Below, one piece after another: positions 1 through 8,032 of a stretch of 64,000 nt of DNA (its first letter is position 1; each line of letters begins with the position of its first letter). The notes beneath the pieces were generated by a model, which did no database searches, was not told the origin of the DNA, and saw only the letters and a list, made by a program, of their open reading frames with translations. The DNA lies in NCBI GenBank assembly GCA_902167325.1, contig LR632930.1, forward strand, positions 3,720,001 to 3,784,000, in the 5' to 3' direction. This DNA comes from Chitinophaga pinensis. GTDB taxonomy: Bacteria > Bacteroidota > Bacteroidia > Chitinophagales > Chitinophagaceae. Position numbers and translations under genes: made by a program.

Positions 1-1502
1 AGCAACGTCTTTCTGCTCAAAATCCGCTGCCAGCAGTTCCTTCACTTCTTTCCTGATAGCAGTACCTGCTGCATTTTTTGCATCCAGCTTCCAGATGCGG
101 CCGTAATTGTGGGTGCCCCAGCCGTCTATCCAGTCGGCTATATATAATGCGCCATCAGGCCCGAAGTCCATGCCGGTAGCCAGTATGCCGCCCAGTACCT
201 TCTTCTGGCCGCCCAGTTCGAAACCCGCTCCGGAAGACTTCAGTTTGAAACTATGGATGCCCGAACCGGAAGGTGCTCCTACAAACTCAGCGATGAAAAA
301 GGTGTTGTTGTATTCAGCGCCCAGTGCGGTACCGGGGTTGTACACCATACCGGTTGGACCGCTCACGAAATTCGCGATGGGAGGAACGATGTAAGCAGCC
401 TGACTGTCCCACCGAGGGAGGTACATCTTCTCTTCCATCCACACTTTGTAGGTATTGTTCTTCGGATCGCGGTACTTGCCGTATTGCCAGTTGCTCCGCC
501 AGCCGGCGTCTGACCCGTTTACGATGTATACAAGCCTTTCCCTTTCACCGGGGTGGTCGCCATCATTATCTTCACTGATGAGGTTGCCATATTCATCGAA
601 TACGAACTCATGGGTGTTGCGGAGTCCATGGGCGAATATTTCAAAGTCGCTGCCATCGGGGTTAGAGCGGGCAATTACGCCACAGTTGGGGAATGCCCAT
701 TGTTTGCCGCTCTGATCTTTACCATTGAAGCCGATATCGCCGATCTGCCAGTAGATCCTCCCGTCCGGTCCCATTTCCACGCCAGACATGCCATGGCCGC
801 TGAAGCCGATGTGAACACCATAGCCATGGGATATAGAGGTTTTTTCATCAGCAATGCCGTCTCCGTTTTTATCTTTCATCCGCCAGAGGTCTGGTGCCAC
901 AGCCACGTAGAGATCTTTTCCATGCGCTAATACCCCGCCTGCCACATCGGTTACTTCATCATGAAAATCTTCCACCACCAGCTGTGCCTGGTCTGCACGG
1001 CCGTCGCCATTCAGATCGTCGAGCCGGTAAACGAGTTCGGTTTCGATAGCCAGATCCCTCCAGTCGCGGGAGCTGTCGCCATTCAGATCGGCGAGCCATT
1101 GGTTACGGTGACTGTTTTCGGGAGAAAGCTCCGTGTGCAGGAAGTTCCGGCGGTCTTCCACAGTGGTCAGACTAATGGAAGGAATCTCCCATTCCCGGTG
1201 CCCGCGGATATCGAACTCGGAATTCTTTTGCCGGTTGGTGGTGGTGTAGTAAATACTGCCGTTGTCGTCGATATCAATGGCGATGGGGGATACCACGAGG
1301 GAATCGATGCCCCACAGCGAGAGGGTAAGCCCTTCTGCCAGTACGGGCTTTATTTCTGCTTCTATGGCAGTGGCAATTTTAGCAGTCTGGGCGGAATCCA
1401 TTTTTTGATCCGCAGGTCGGTGGGCGATTGGTTGCAACCGGCCATCATTGCGGAATAGATGAGGACGCAGGCGGCAGCCTTGCTCGATACGGGTTGTTTC
1501 AT
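1..1502 (-). CDS. Exported propeller dehydrogenase-type protein, 5' part only, with apparent frameshift
   Basis: The gene runs off the left edge. The main reading frame begins at an ATG at 1401 and covers 467 codons of a beta-propeller protein of the putative membrane-bound dehydrogenase family (PQQ-glucose-dehydrogenase-like fold). Visible marks are two Ca-binding-like Asp loops (DLNGDGRADQ and DKNGDGIADE), GPDGRIYW and GPDGALYIADW blade motifs. An upstream ATG at 1502 opens a second frame that encodes a good lipoprotein signal with lipobox MAGC, but this frame stops after about 46 codons. The two frames meet at a run of six A (1401-1406, minus strand); one extra A would fuse them into a normal lipoprotein. 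So either this is a sequencing or real indel, or the run is slippery. The C-terminal part, where such proteins often carry a cytochrome c or HEAT repeats, lies outside the window. The family is shared with the gene at 17107. Substrate unknown. Confidence 0.8.
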
Positions 1503-1521
1503 GCTAGCAATCTTGACGTGG

Positions 1522-1552
1522 AAAAAGCCGCCCGGAATATCCCGGACGGCTT
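1522..1552 (-). terminator. Rho-independent terminator of the C1 peptidase gene
   Basis: A 9-bp stem with one mismatch (27-35 pairing with 42-50 of the 1500s) is followed on the minus strand by five T. It lies just downstream of the peptidase stop at 1599 and before the start of the next minus-strand gene. Confidence 0.7.
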
Positions 1553-1598
1553 ATCAAAATAATCAAAATCGGTAGAATTCGCAACGCCGTTCAACTAA

Positions 1599-2741
1599 TT
1601 ACAAGCCAATACGGGTACGCGTTGCTGCGGGAAGTGCGTCTTTATGCAGCATAACGTAAATGGATTTCAGGCGGATATAGGGGTAGCTCATGTAAACGAA
1701 TCCATTCCTGCAGGCCTTCGGCCCCCAGGAATTCTTGACCTTGAGATACTTCTTCCCGGTCTGGTCCTGAACACGGCCTGTGATGTGCATATTGTGATCG
1801 TCTACTGTCCGGAAGCTCTCGAACTCTTCCTGCCGGAATTGCTGTGAAATATCCGTCCGTTCCGGCTGCACCTTTCTAACGATAGATCTGGCATTTGCAG
1901 GGTTTGCCGCCACCATTGCCACACCCTCCTGTCCCGAGAATCCCGGCTCTGAGGCATCGGTATCCAGTGCGAGTGTGAAACCGCTGTCGAGTGCGTGATC
2001 GATTACCGCTATGTATTCGTCGAGCGGGAGATTGTAGAATTGACCGTTGTTGTGATTGGCGGGGATTTCGAGGATGAAAGGAGCGTAGAATGGTACGTGG
2101 GAGAAGGACGTGATACTGATATAGTCTTCCGGCCGGATGCCGGTGGAAAGGAGGTACGATTGCGGTGTATACCTTTTCCCTTTGTACGTGAATTCAGCGG
2201 GTACGCTGCCCATGTATTTGTCCATAATGGCAGGTAGACCTTTCCCCCAGGAGCCGCCCCTTTGTTTGGATACATCGGCCCATACTTTTACGCTGTCGAG
2301 CATTTCGGGGTACAGTCTGGAATGGTTGTAAGATGAATCGCCCACAGTGGTACCCTGATATGCGCTTTGGGGCATCATTCCGTAGAACTGCATGCTGATA
2401 ATGGGATCGTGGTTGCTGCCGCCTTCCGTAAAGCGGGAAGTGCCCTGCCTGAAAATGTAGTTCCGGGCTTTCAGCTCATAGGCGTTCCGGACGAAATACA
2501 TTTCTGAGAGGTCTGCACTGTCGCCGGTTTTACGGAGGATTTCGGATTCGAGGAAAGAGGCAGTGGAGAAACACCAGCAGGTACCGGACTGGTCCTGGCT
2601 TTTGATCCCTGTTACCGGCAAATTGAGCAGCTCAGTGAATTGATATTCGCTGGGTGGCGGGGGAGGTGGTTCGTGGTTACTGTCGCAGGCAGAAATTAAC
2701 CCTGCTGCTGCAATCAGGAAAGAATGGCGATAGAATGGCAT
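1599..2741 (-). CDS. C1-family cysteine peptidase, bleomycin hydrolase-like lipoprotein
   Basis: This 380-residue protein begins with a signal peptide ending in a lipobox (LISAC, Cys19), followed by a run of six prolines, so it should be anchored in an envelope membrane and face the periplasm or outside. The papain-type catalytic set is complete: Gln49 and Cys55 in the motif QDQSGTCWCF, His316 in HNMHITG and Asn337 in VKNSWG. The Q-x5-C spacing and the late His/Asn fit the C1B (bleomycin hydrolase/aminopeptidase C) branch. C1B enzymes are classically cytoplasmic, and this one is exported. The expected role is trimming of peptides, perhaps as an aminopeptidase. It has its own terminator and no obvious operon partner. 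Confidence 0.85.
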   Translation of the reverse strand: MPFYRHSFLIAAAGLISACDSNHEPPPPPPSEYQFTELLNLPVTGIKSQDQSGTCWCFSTASFLESEILRKTGDSADLSEMYFVRNAYELKARNYIFRQGTSRFTEGGSNHDPIISMQFYGMMPQSAYQGTTVGDSSYNHSRLYPEMLDSVKVWADVSKQRGGSWGKGLPAIMDKYMGSVPAEFTYKGKRYTPQSYLLSTGIRPEDYISITSFSHVPFYAPFILEIPANHNNGQFYNLPLDEYIAVIDHALDSGFTLALDTDASEPGFSGQEGVAMVAANPANARSIVRKVQPERTDISQQFRQEEFESFRTVDDHNMHITGRVQDQTGKKYLKVKNSWGPKACRNGFVYMSYPYIRLKSIYVMLHKDALPAATRTRIGL

Positions 2742-2779
2742 GGGGGATGTTTTTTAGTGAATAATGGCGTTTTTAGGTG

Positions 2780-2810
2780 AAAAAAAAGAAGCCATCGAAT
2801 GGATGGCTTC
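2780..2810 (-). terminator. Terminator after the flotillin gene
   Basis: A perfect 9-bp stem (2788-2796 with 2802-2810, 5-nt loop) is followed on the minus strand by eight T, directly after the flotillin stop at 2820. It ends the NfeD-flotillin operon. Confidence 0.9.
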
Positions 2811-2819
2811 AGTAAGTTA

Positions 2820-4373
2820 TTATTCTTCGGTGACAGTTGGAAGTGTTTCATCCCCGTTTTTCTGCTTCCCGAGGAAGGTGGGGAGGTCCATACCGGCCAT
2901 ATTAAACATGTCCTGCAGGGGCGGTACTGCTTTGTAAAGCCCGCTGATGAACCCTGCGGTGGATGATTGTCCGTTAGCGTTATTAGCGCCTTCCCACACG
3001 GTAACCTTGTCGATCTTGATGTTCTTGATGGCTTCGGTCTGTAATCTCACCAGTTCGGGGAGTTTGTCTGCAATGAGCAGGAGTACGGCATCTTTTGAGT
3101 TGTTGCCGGCGGCCTGCACGATACGGTCGAGACCCTGTGCCTGTTTGGTGAGGATTTCATACATCCCTTTTGCTTCCGCTTCCATTTTGGCGTAGATCGC
3201 ATCCGCTTCACCTTTTGCTTTTTCACGGATCTTTTCTGCTTCTGCCTGTGCTTCGATGATGGCTTTCTGTTTCTGGATCTCCGCCGTTACCACGATGTTG
3301 GCATTCTGGGAAGCGCGCTCACGGCTGGCACGGGCTTCTTCCGCATTTTTTTCTGCAAGGTATGCTTCTTCGAGGGCTTTTGCAGACTGGATCTTTTCTG
3401 CCGCCACAGCGCGTTTGGAAGCTTCTGCTTCTCTTTCACGGCGGCTGGCTTCTGATTGTGCGATCTGTATACGGGCAGTGTTTTCCCCTTCTACCGCAAG
3501 GGCGTTGGCCTGCGATGCGCGGATACGGGTGTCTCTTTCTGCTTCCGCTTTACCAATGGCTTCATCACGGTTAGCAGCGGCAATGAGTACCGATTTGTCT
3601 TTGTTAGCCGTGGCGATGAGGGTGTCTCTGTCACGCTGCGTTTCTGCGATGCTAACGTCGCGGTTTTTGAGGGTTTGCTGGATGGTGATATCTTTTTCCC
3701 GGTCGGCTTCCGCTTTACCGGTTTCACCCAGTTTCTCCTGCTCGGCCACGCTTTTCTTGGCTTCGTTGATGGCTTTGGCGGCAGCTTCCTTACCCAGTGC
3801 TTCGATGTAGCCGGATTCGTCCTTGATGTCCGTCACGTTCACGTTGATCAGTTTCATACCGATCTTCTTGATCTCGGCTTCTACGTTAGAGGCTACGTTG
3901 GCGAGGAATTTATCGCGGTTGTTATTGATCTCTTCAATATCCATGGTTGCTACCACGAGGCGGAGCTGGCCGAAGATGATGTCTTTGGCGAGGTCGTGTA
4001 TGGCAGCGCGCTGCAGGCCAAGGAGCCTTTCTGCGGCGTTGGTCATGGTACCGGGTTCGGTAGAAATGGCTACGGTGAAGCGCGAAGGCACGTCTACCCG
4101 GATGTTCTGCCGGCTGAGGGCGTTGGTGAGGTTTACTTCGATGGAGATGGGCGTCAGCTCCATGAAGGCATAATCCTGTATCACCGGCCAGATGAAGGCG
4201 GCGCCGCCGTGGATACATCGGGCACTGTGCGACCCGTCGGGCCCTTTGCCTACTTTACCATATACGACGAGGATCTGGTCGGAAGGGCAGCGTTTATAGC
4301 GCTTAAAGAGGGCATAGAGAAGGGTGAATATGAAGAAGACCGCCACGAGGACGGCTATCAAAACAAAATCCAT
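2820..4373 (-). CDS. Flotillin-like SPFH/band-7 protein
   Basis: The protein has 517 residues. An N-terminal membrane segment (about residues 3-23) is followed by the SPFH domain (about 25-200) and a long Ala/Glu/Lys-rich coiled coil with many EA and AE repeats (about 200-400), then a C-terminal tail with an NxxNGQ stretch. This is the layout of bacterial flotillins (FloT/YqiK), which oligomerise and organise membrane microdomains. The gene starts 4 bp after the NfeD-like gene, the usual partner of bacterial flotillins, so the two are almost certainly cotranscribed and translationally coupled. A strong terminator follows. Confidence 0.93.
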   Translation of the reverse strand: MDFVLIAVLVAVFFIFTLLYALFKRYKRCPSDQILVVYGKVGKGPDGSHSARCIHGGAAFIWPVIQDYAFMELTPISIEVNLTNALSRQNIRVDVPSRFTVAISTEPGTMTNAAERLLGLQRAAIHDLAKDIIFGQLRLVVATMDIEEINNNRDKFLANVASNVEAEIKKIGMKLINVNVTDIKDESGYIEALGKEAAAKAINEAKKSVAEQEKLGETGKAEADREKDITIQQTLKNRDVSIAETQRDRDTLIATANKDKSVLIAAANRDEAIGKAEAERDTRIRASQANALAVEGENTARIQIAQSEASRREREAEASKRAVAAEKIQSAKALEEAYLAEKNAEEARASRERASQNANIVVTAEIQKQKAIIEAQAEAEKIREKAKGEADAIYAKMEAEAKGMYEILTKQAQGLDRIVQAAGNNSKDAVLLLIADKLPELVRLQTEAIKNIKIDKVTVWEGANNANGQSSTAGFISGLYKAVPPLQDMFNMAGMDLPTFLGKQKNGDETLPTVTEE

Positions 4374-4377
4374 AAGT

Positions 4378-4974
4378 TTATCGGGTTTGTTTGGTTACGA
4401 GAAGAATCTGATTATCGAGAATGGAAGCCACGGTTACGAGGGTGCCGGTAGCAATGGGAGCGTCTTCATCGGTCATAGCATCCAGTTCGCGCCAGGAGCC
4501 TTGTACCTGCAGGGTTACTTTACCCATACCCGTTCTTGCGGCGGGGATGGTGAGGTATACGGTGCCGGAGGCTTTCAGGGCGTTCTGCATTTTGAGGGTG
4601 CCGTTGTAGGCGAGGCGGCCGGTATAGTAAAAGAGTGCTGCCATCAGGAGCATCATCCCAAAGCCTGCCACTACGGAGGTGATGACAGTAACAGTAGGAG
4701 AGAACCCATTGTGGATACATGCGAGGCCCGTCCACCCGAAAATGGTGAAGAAACCGAACATGTTGCGGATGGTGAAAAACTGGAAACCTATGCCGTCGTC
4801 TGCATCCAGCATATCCGAAACATCGCCGGTGGCGCCGTCGTGTTCACCACCGATAAGGCTCAGCACGTTTTGAATGAGGAAAAGGAGCGAGAAGAGTATC
4901 GCCACAGACCAGAATACTTTTTCAAATACCGGCAGCGGGCCGAACCAGTCCATAATGTTTAACAAACGGATCAT
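4378..4974 (-). CDS. NfeD-like membrane protein, flotillin partner
   Basis: About 198 residues. There are three to four membrane segments (near residues 15-35, 65-85 and 90-115) and a C-terminal beta-rich region (about 120-195) of the OB-fold type seen in NfeD proteins. It lacks the ClpP-like protease domain of long NfeD forms, so it is a short type. The ORF can be extended to 5040, but that extension is Pro/His-rich and unlike a signal. I prefer the ATG at 4974, with 4953 as the alternative. The flotillin gene lies 4 bp downstream. The known role of the pair is control of membrane fluidity and microdomains, and that is inferred here from family and context. Confidence 0.85.
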   Translation of the reverse strand: MIRLLNIMDWFGPLPVFEKVFWSVAILFSLLFLIQNVLSLIGGEHDGATGDVSDMLDADDGIGFQFFTIRNMFGFFTIFGWTGLACIHNGFSPTVTVITSVVAGFGMMLLMAALFYYTGRLAYNGTLKMQNALKASGTVYLTIPAARTGMGKVTLQVQGSWRELDAMTDEDAPIATGTLVTVASILDNQILLVTKQTR

Positions 4975-5071
4975 GTTGAGGGATAAATGTTCCGGGGAAA
5001 GATAATGAAAATCTGGTGTTTGGAGGAGATAAAGGCACAAATATTGATCCTGAAGCAGTAAATCTTAGCGT

Positions 5072-5257
5072 ATGAACGTAAAACGGACTTTCGGGACCAT
5101 CCTTACCATTTTAGGAATAGTAGGGATTATTTATGCCGGATATGGATTCATCCGGGAGGGAGGAGGCTGGCGTGAGCTGGTAGTTGCCGGGGTGATCGGT
5201 CTTATCTTTTTCGTGTCTGGCATCAGCCTTGTACGCAACACGCGGGACGAATCCTGA
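5072..5257 (+). CDS. Small two-helix membrane protein
   Basis: A 61-residue protein with two hydrophobic helices (about residues 6-27 and 36-54) joined by a short charged loop with REGGGWRE, and a charged tail. The start codon follows the divergent NfeD start region by about 100 bp. Small proteins of this kind are common in Bacteroidota, but I cannot give this one a function. Its codon use and the regular helix pattern support a real gene. Confidence 0.65.
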   Translation: MNVKRTFGTILTILGIVGIIYAGYGFIREGGGWRELVVAGVIGLIFFVSGISLVRNTRDES

Positions 5258-5313
5258 CCTCAGCGCCGCTTCCCCGATTTTGGGAAGCCCATAAAATGCG
5301 CTATTTTTCAGGC

Positions 5314-5724
5314 ATGATTGAAGCGTCGGACATACGGGTCGGTAATTTGCTATGGTACTACGATTACCATATGACCGAGACCGTGTTCCGTGTGGAAGGG
5401 ATTCACGAAGGGTATGTATTCAATACCGGCCTGCCGCGCAGCCGTTTGCCCCTTGAAAAAGCGAACCCCGTTCAGCTGGATGTATCTTATCTTTTCCAGT
5501 TCGGTTTCCTGGCGGGAGACAGAGATTATGGGGAAGATCCCGATATCTACACGTACAAATACAACCGTACCGACAGTATCTATATCCGCGACGAAGGCGA
5601 TAAGTTCCAGCCACTTGCTGCCTATGAAGGGGGATTTGCGCCATACGGAAAGCCTATCCTGCATCTTCACCAGTTACAAAACCTGTTTTACGACCTCACG
5701 CGGGAGGATGTGTTTATGCAGTAA
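5314..5724 (+). CDS. Hypothetical protein with C-terminal LHQLQNLFYDLT motif
   Basis: About 136 residues from the ATG at 5314; an in-frame ATG at 5296 is also possible. I prefer 5314 because related Bacteroidota proteins begin close to an xxIRVGNLL segment, here at residues 4-12. The C-terminus HQLQNLFYDLTREDVFM matches a short motif (I/L-H-x-L-Q-N-L-Y/F) that recurs at the end of many small Bacteroidota proteins of unknown role. It has no signal peptide and is rich in Tyr and Asp. It lies 56 bp after the small membrane protein and may share its transcript. Function unknown. Confidence 0.6.
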   Translation: MIEASDIRVGNLLWYYDYHMTETVFRVEGIHEGYVFNTGLPRSRLPLEKANPVQLDVSYLFQFGFLAGDRDYGEDPDIYTYKYNRTDSIYIRDEGDKFQPLAAYEGGFAPYGKPILHLHQLQNLFYDLTREDVFMQ

Positions 5725-5733
5725 AGCAGTATC

Positions 5734-6492
5734 TTATCTCCTCACCATTTCCACCTTCAGCATTTCTGATAATGCAGCTCTTTTATCAGCAGCAACATTG
5801 AGGTTGTTTCCTAATCCGAATTGTGTTTGTTTGAAGACAATTTCCCGCTCTCTGGACGGAAGGGCAACCAGCTGCTTGAGGAACCACTCCGGCTGGCTGA
5901 TGTAGCATTCACCAAGGGCATCGCCTGGTGCTTCGCTGGCTGAGCCGGTATCGGCAGCCACGATCTGGAAGAAGTCTTTTAATACCGCACTGTCTTTTGT
6001 CCGGCTAAGATATTTAGGCAGGAAGCGCAGTGCAGGTTCGTAAGATTTGTCGTGCGTTTCGGAAATGGATAGATTCGTTTTGAGGAGTAATGCGTTATCC
6101 TCCGCTGTAAATTTATCCGGTTTATTATCCCGGCGTTCGTTTATATCATTACGAAGGCTGACAAGGCGATGGTATCCGCCGAATACTTTGCGTAGCAGGC
6201 GCTGAGCTGCGGTATCGGGCAGTTCGTTGATGAGCTTTACACGGCTTTTATGAATATACCCGGAGCCTTCCGAAGCAATGGATTGATTCAACACTTTCCA
6301 CCATTCTCCCTTTTTCTTTTCCACCACAAAAAACTGATTTTCCCAGATGCTGTTCACCACCGGCGCATTAGCTGATGGAGCTTGACGGATATTGGTAAAA
6401 TGATCTGAGTCTTCAATAACGGCCCATTGATGTGTTTGAGCGTTCACCGAAGTTGCTGCAATGAGCAGAATGGGGATGAGGACAGTGCGCAT
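5734..6492 (-). CDS. Exported protein with N-terminal SH3-like domain
   Basis: A 252-residue protein with a signal peptide (cleavage after about residue 18, VNAQ). Residues about 20-88 resemble a bacterial SH3 domain: NIRQAPSANAPVV, then GEWWKVL and GSGYIHKSRV. These domains often bind cell-wall peptides. The remainder (about 90-252) is helical, with no domain I recognise. It converges on the gene at 5314 with 9 bp between stops. Role unknown, envelope location likely. Confidence 0.7.
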   Translation of the reverse strand: MRTVLIPILLIAATSVNAQTHQWAVIEDSDHFTNIRQAPSANAPVVNSIWENQFFVVEKKKGEWWKVLNQSIASEGSGYIHKSRVKLINELPDTAAQRLLRKVFGGYHRLVSLRNDINERRDNKPDKFTAEDNALLLKTNLSISETHDKSYEPALRFLPKYLSRTKDSAVLKDFFQIVAADTGSASEAPGDALGECYISQPEWFLKQLVALPSREREIVFKQTQFGLGNNLNVAADKRAALSEMLKVEMVRR

Positions 6493-6642
6493 GGGTAATC
6501 AGGGTTTGTATGCAATTTAGAAGGATTTGCGATCCGTTTTTTGGTGTTGAAGTGATTTAACTTTTATTTGGGAAGAGGGGTATCCAGGCATATGGGTATA
6601 ATACCTTCATACATTATGTTTAGGGATGACAGTGCACTCACA

Positions 6643-6664
6643 AGCTTATTAGTAGCTTATTAGT
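6643..6664 (+). repeat. Perfect 11-bp tandem repeat, two copies
   Basis: AGCTTATTAGT occurs twice without a gap. It sits about 65 bp to the left of a second 11-bp array. Confidence 0.8.
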
Positions 6665-6728
6665 GGCTGATTACAGGGCAGTATCTACGTAGGATCTGCG
6701 GGACAACTACGGGTGAACCGGCAATTAA

Positions 6729-6783
6729 GTTCGGAGATGAGGTGGACTTGATGCGGAGGCGGTGCGGAAGCGATGCGGAGGTG
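6729..6783 (+). repeat. Degenerate 11-bp tandem array, five copies
   Basis: Five consecutive 11-mers share the form (A/G)TGCGGA(A/G)G(C/T)G in the last three copies, with weaker copies before them (GTTCGGAGATG, AGGTGGACTTG). Every unit ends in G. Eleven is not a multiple of three, so this is not a coding repeat. Confidence 0.6.
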
Positions 6784-6936
6784 GGGTTTTACTGATAGCA
6801 GGCAGGGAAAGGGAAGATCGGGCACCTTTGGCCCATGGCAATGGCTGGCGGAGGAGTAGCCTGCCGGGTAGATTTGGGTTCCATATTTACTGATATTTAA
6901 TTAGTTATAACAAAATCTCTCTATTATGGCGATGAT

Positions 6937-7710
6937 CTATTCCCGCTGGGTGATCAGTTGCGCGTTTTGAGTGGGAACCGGATTGTGGATAATGGTACGT
7001 GGCGGGTAAGAAAGTTTTTTATGGGGATTAACCTGGGTGGTCATCACTTTCCTGGGTTGGTCTTCTACAACGGCGATGATATCTGCAGCTTCACATTTCC
7101 TGTCGCGGATGTCAAAATCCTCGAAAAACTGCTTTACCTGTAATGTTACTACCAGGGTGCCTTTACCGGGTACGTTTACCCACATATCCCCGCCTTCAAA
7201 GTCCTGGAAGCGTTCTTTCAGATCAATGCTCAGCACGGCGGTGTCTGTACCAGTTATAGTACGGGTACTGAAGTCGATCCGGGAAGCGATCACCTTGATC
7301 TCCATACGGACGGCTTTTTTGAATGTCTGAAAGCGTTGCGGGGGAATATGGAGCCTGCCATCTTTAGTGAATACAGGCGGCGGGCCGAAGTACTTATTAA
7401 GCCCCGTGTAACCATTAAAGCGGAAGCCTTTCAGGCCTGCATGATTATTCCTGCCTGCATCTAAAATGTAACTATTGAGGCGGTTTACCACCACACGGTC
7501 GGGGAAGATGTCCAGATGCGGCCTGAAGGCGCTGCGGATAAGGGCGCCTTTGCGGCTGGCTGCGCCGAATGTTTTGGCAGCCCGGCGGGTGTTAGCAGTT
7601 TGCCGCACGGTTTCAGGAACGGTGCGTAAACAATGCTTACCGTTACGCTTGTAGGCAATGATATTGCCGAGCCTTCCGGTAAACGGGATGAGAGATTCTA
7701 AGATGGCCAT
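6937..7710 (-). CDS. Conserved-looking hypothetical protein, DUF6266-like N-terminus
   Basis: A 257-residue protein with no signal peptide. The N-terminus (MAILESLIPFTGRLGNIIAY, then KRNGKHCLR) resembles the G(K/R)xGNxxxYKxNGKxxxR opening of a Bacteroidota family, possibly DUF6266, whose members are unannotated. The next 50 residues are rich in Arg and Lys and the C-terminal part is predicted beta-rich. Function unknown. It stands alone, flanked by non-coding DNA on both sides, with 11-bp repeats downstream. The family link comes from memory of the pattern and is tentative. Confidence 0.55.
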   Translation of the reverse strand: MAILESLIPFTGRLGNIIAYKRNGKHCLRTVPETVRQTANTRRAAKTFGAASRKGALIRSAFRPHLDIFPDRVVVNRLNSYILDAGRNNHAGLKGFRFNGYTGLNKYFGPPPVFTKDGRLHIPPQRFQTFKKAVRMEIKVIASRIDFSTRTITGTDTAVLSIDLKERFQDFEGGDMWVNVPGKGTLVVTLQVKQFFEDFDIRDRKCEAADIIAVVEDQPRKVMTTQVNPHKKLSYPPRTIIHNPVPTQNAQLITQRE

Positions 7711-8032
7711 AATAATGAGATTTTATGGTTTTTAATATACAAAAAACGCACCAGATCCGTGATAATTATGGATTAGAATATATTCAATATCAGTGCATTA
7801 GATATTGCAGAACATCGAAGGCTAATTGTACTGGGGCATAGATATTTTCGAAGGTGACTGCATCCGGGTTTAGAAGATTTCGAAAATTGCTTGCCTCCGG
7901 AATGAAGCAAATTACATGGCAAGGAAAAGGCGCATCGGTCACAGGGATTTTATGAAATATTACAATTGAATTTATGCATCTATCCCGCCCGGGATGATTA
8001 TATTTGAACGGACCATTAAAAAACCTCGTTTC
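7711..8032. other. Intergenic region upstream of two divergent genes
   Basis: A/T-rich non-coding DNA. It carries the sulfatase promoter element at 7999-8006 and presumably the promoter of the minus-strand gene starting at 7710. Nothing else was recognised. Confidence 0.55.
7999..8006 (+). promoter_or_regulatory. Bacteroidota -7 element for the sulfatase gene
   Basis: TATATTTG matches TAnnTTTG exactly and lies 27 nt upstream of the ATG at 8033. No clear -33 TTTG was found. Its place inside the longer ORF supports the shorter start. Confidence 0.55.

Larger units (their letters stand above)
6493..6936. other. Non-coding stretch with short 11-bp repeats
   Basis: No convincing gene lies in these 444 bp. 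It holds two small repeat blocks, described separately (6643-6664 and 6729-6783), and an A/T-rich right end. No terminator hairpin for the gene ending at 6937 is obvious. Confidence 0.6.

Noticed and set aside
3456..4451. 331-residue plus-strand ORF opposite flotillin
   Set aside because: Shadow of a repetitive coiled-coil gene, Gly/Phe/Val-rich without a domain.
6493..6936. tRNA or mobile-element remnant in the repeat-bearing gap
   Set aside because: No cloverleaf-like T-loop sequence, no inverted terminal repeats or transposase fragments were seen.
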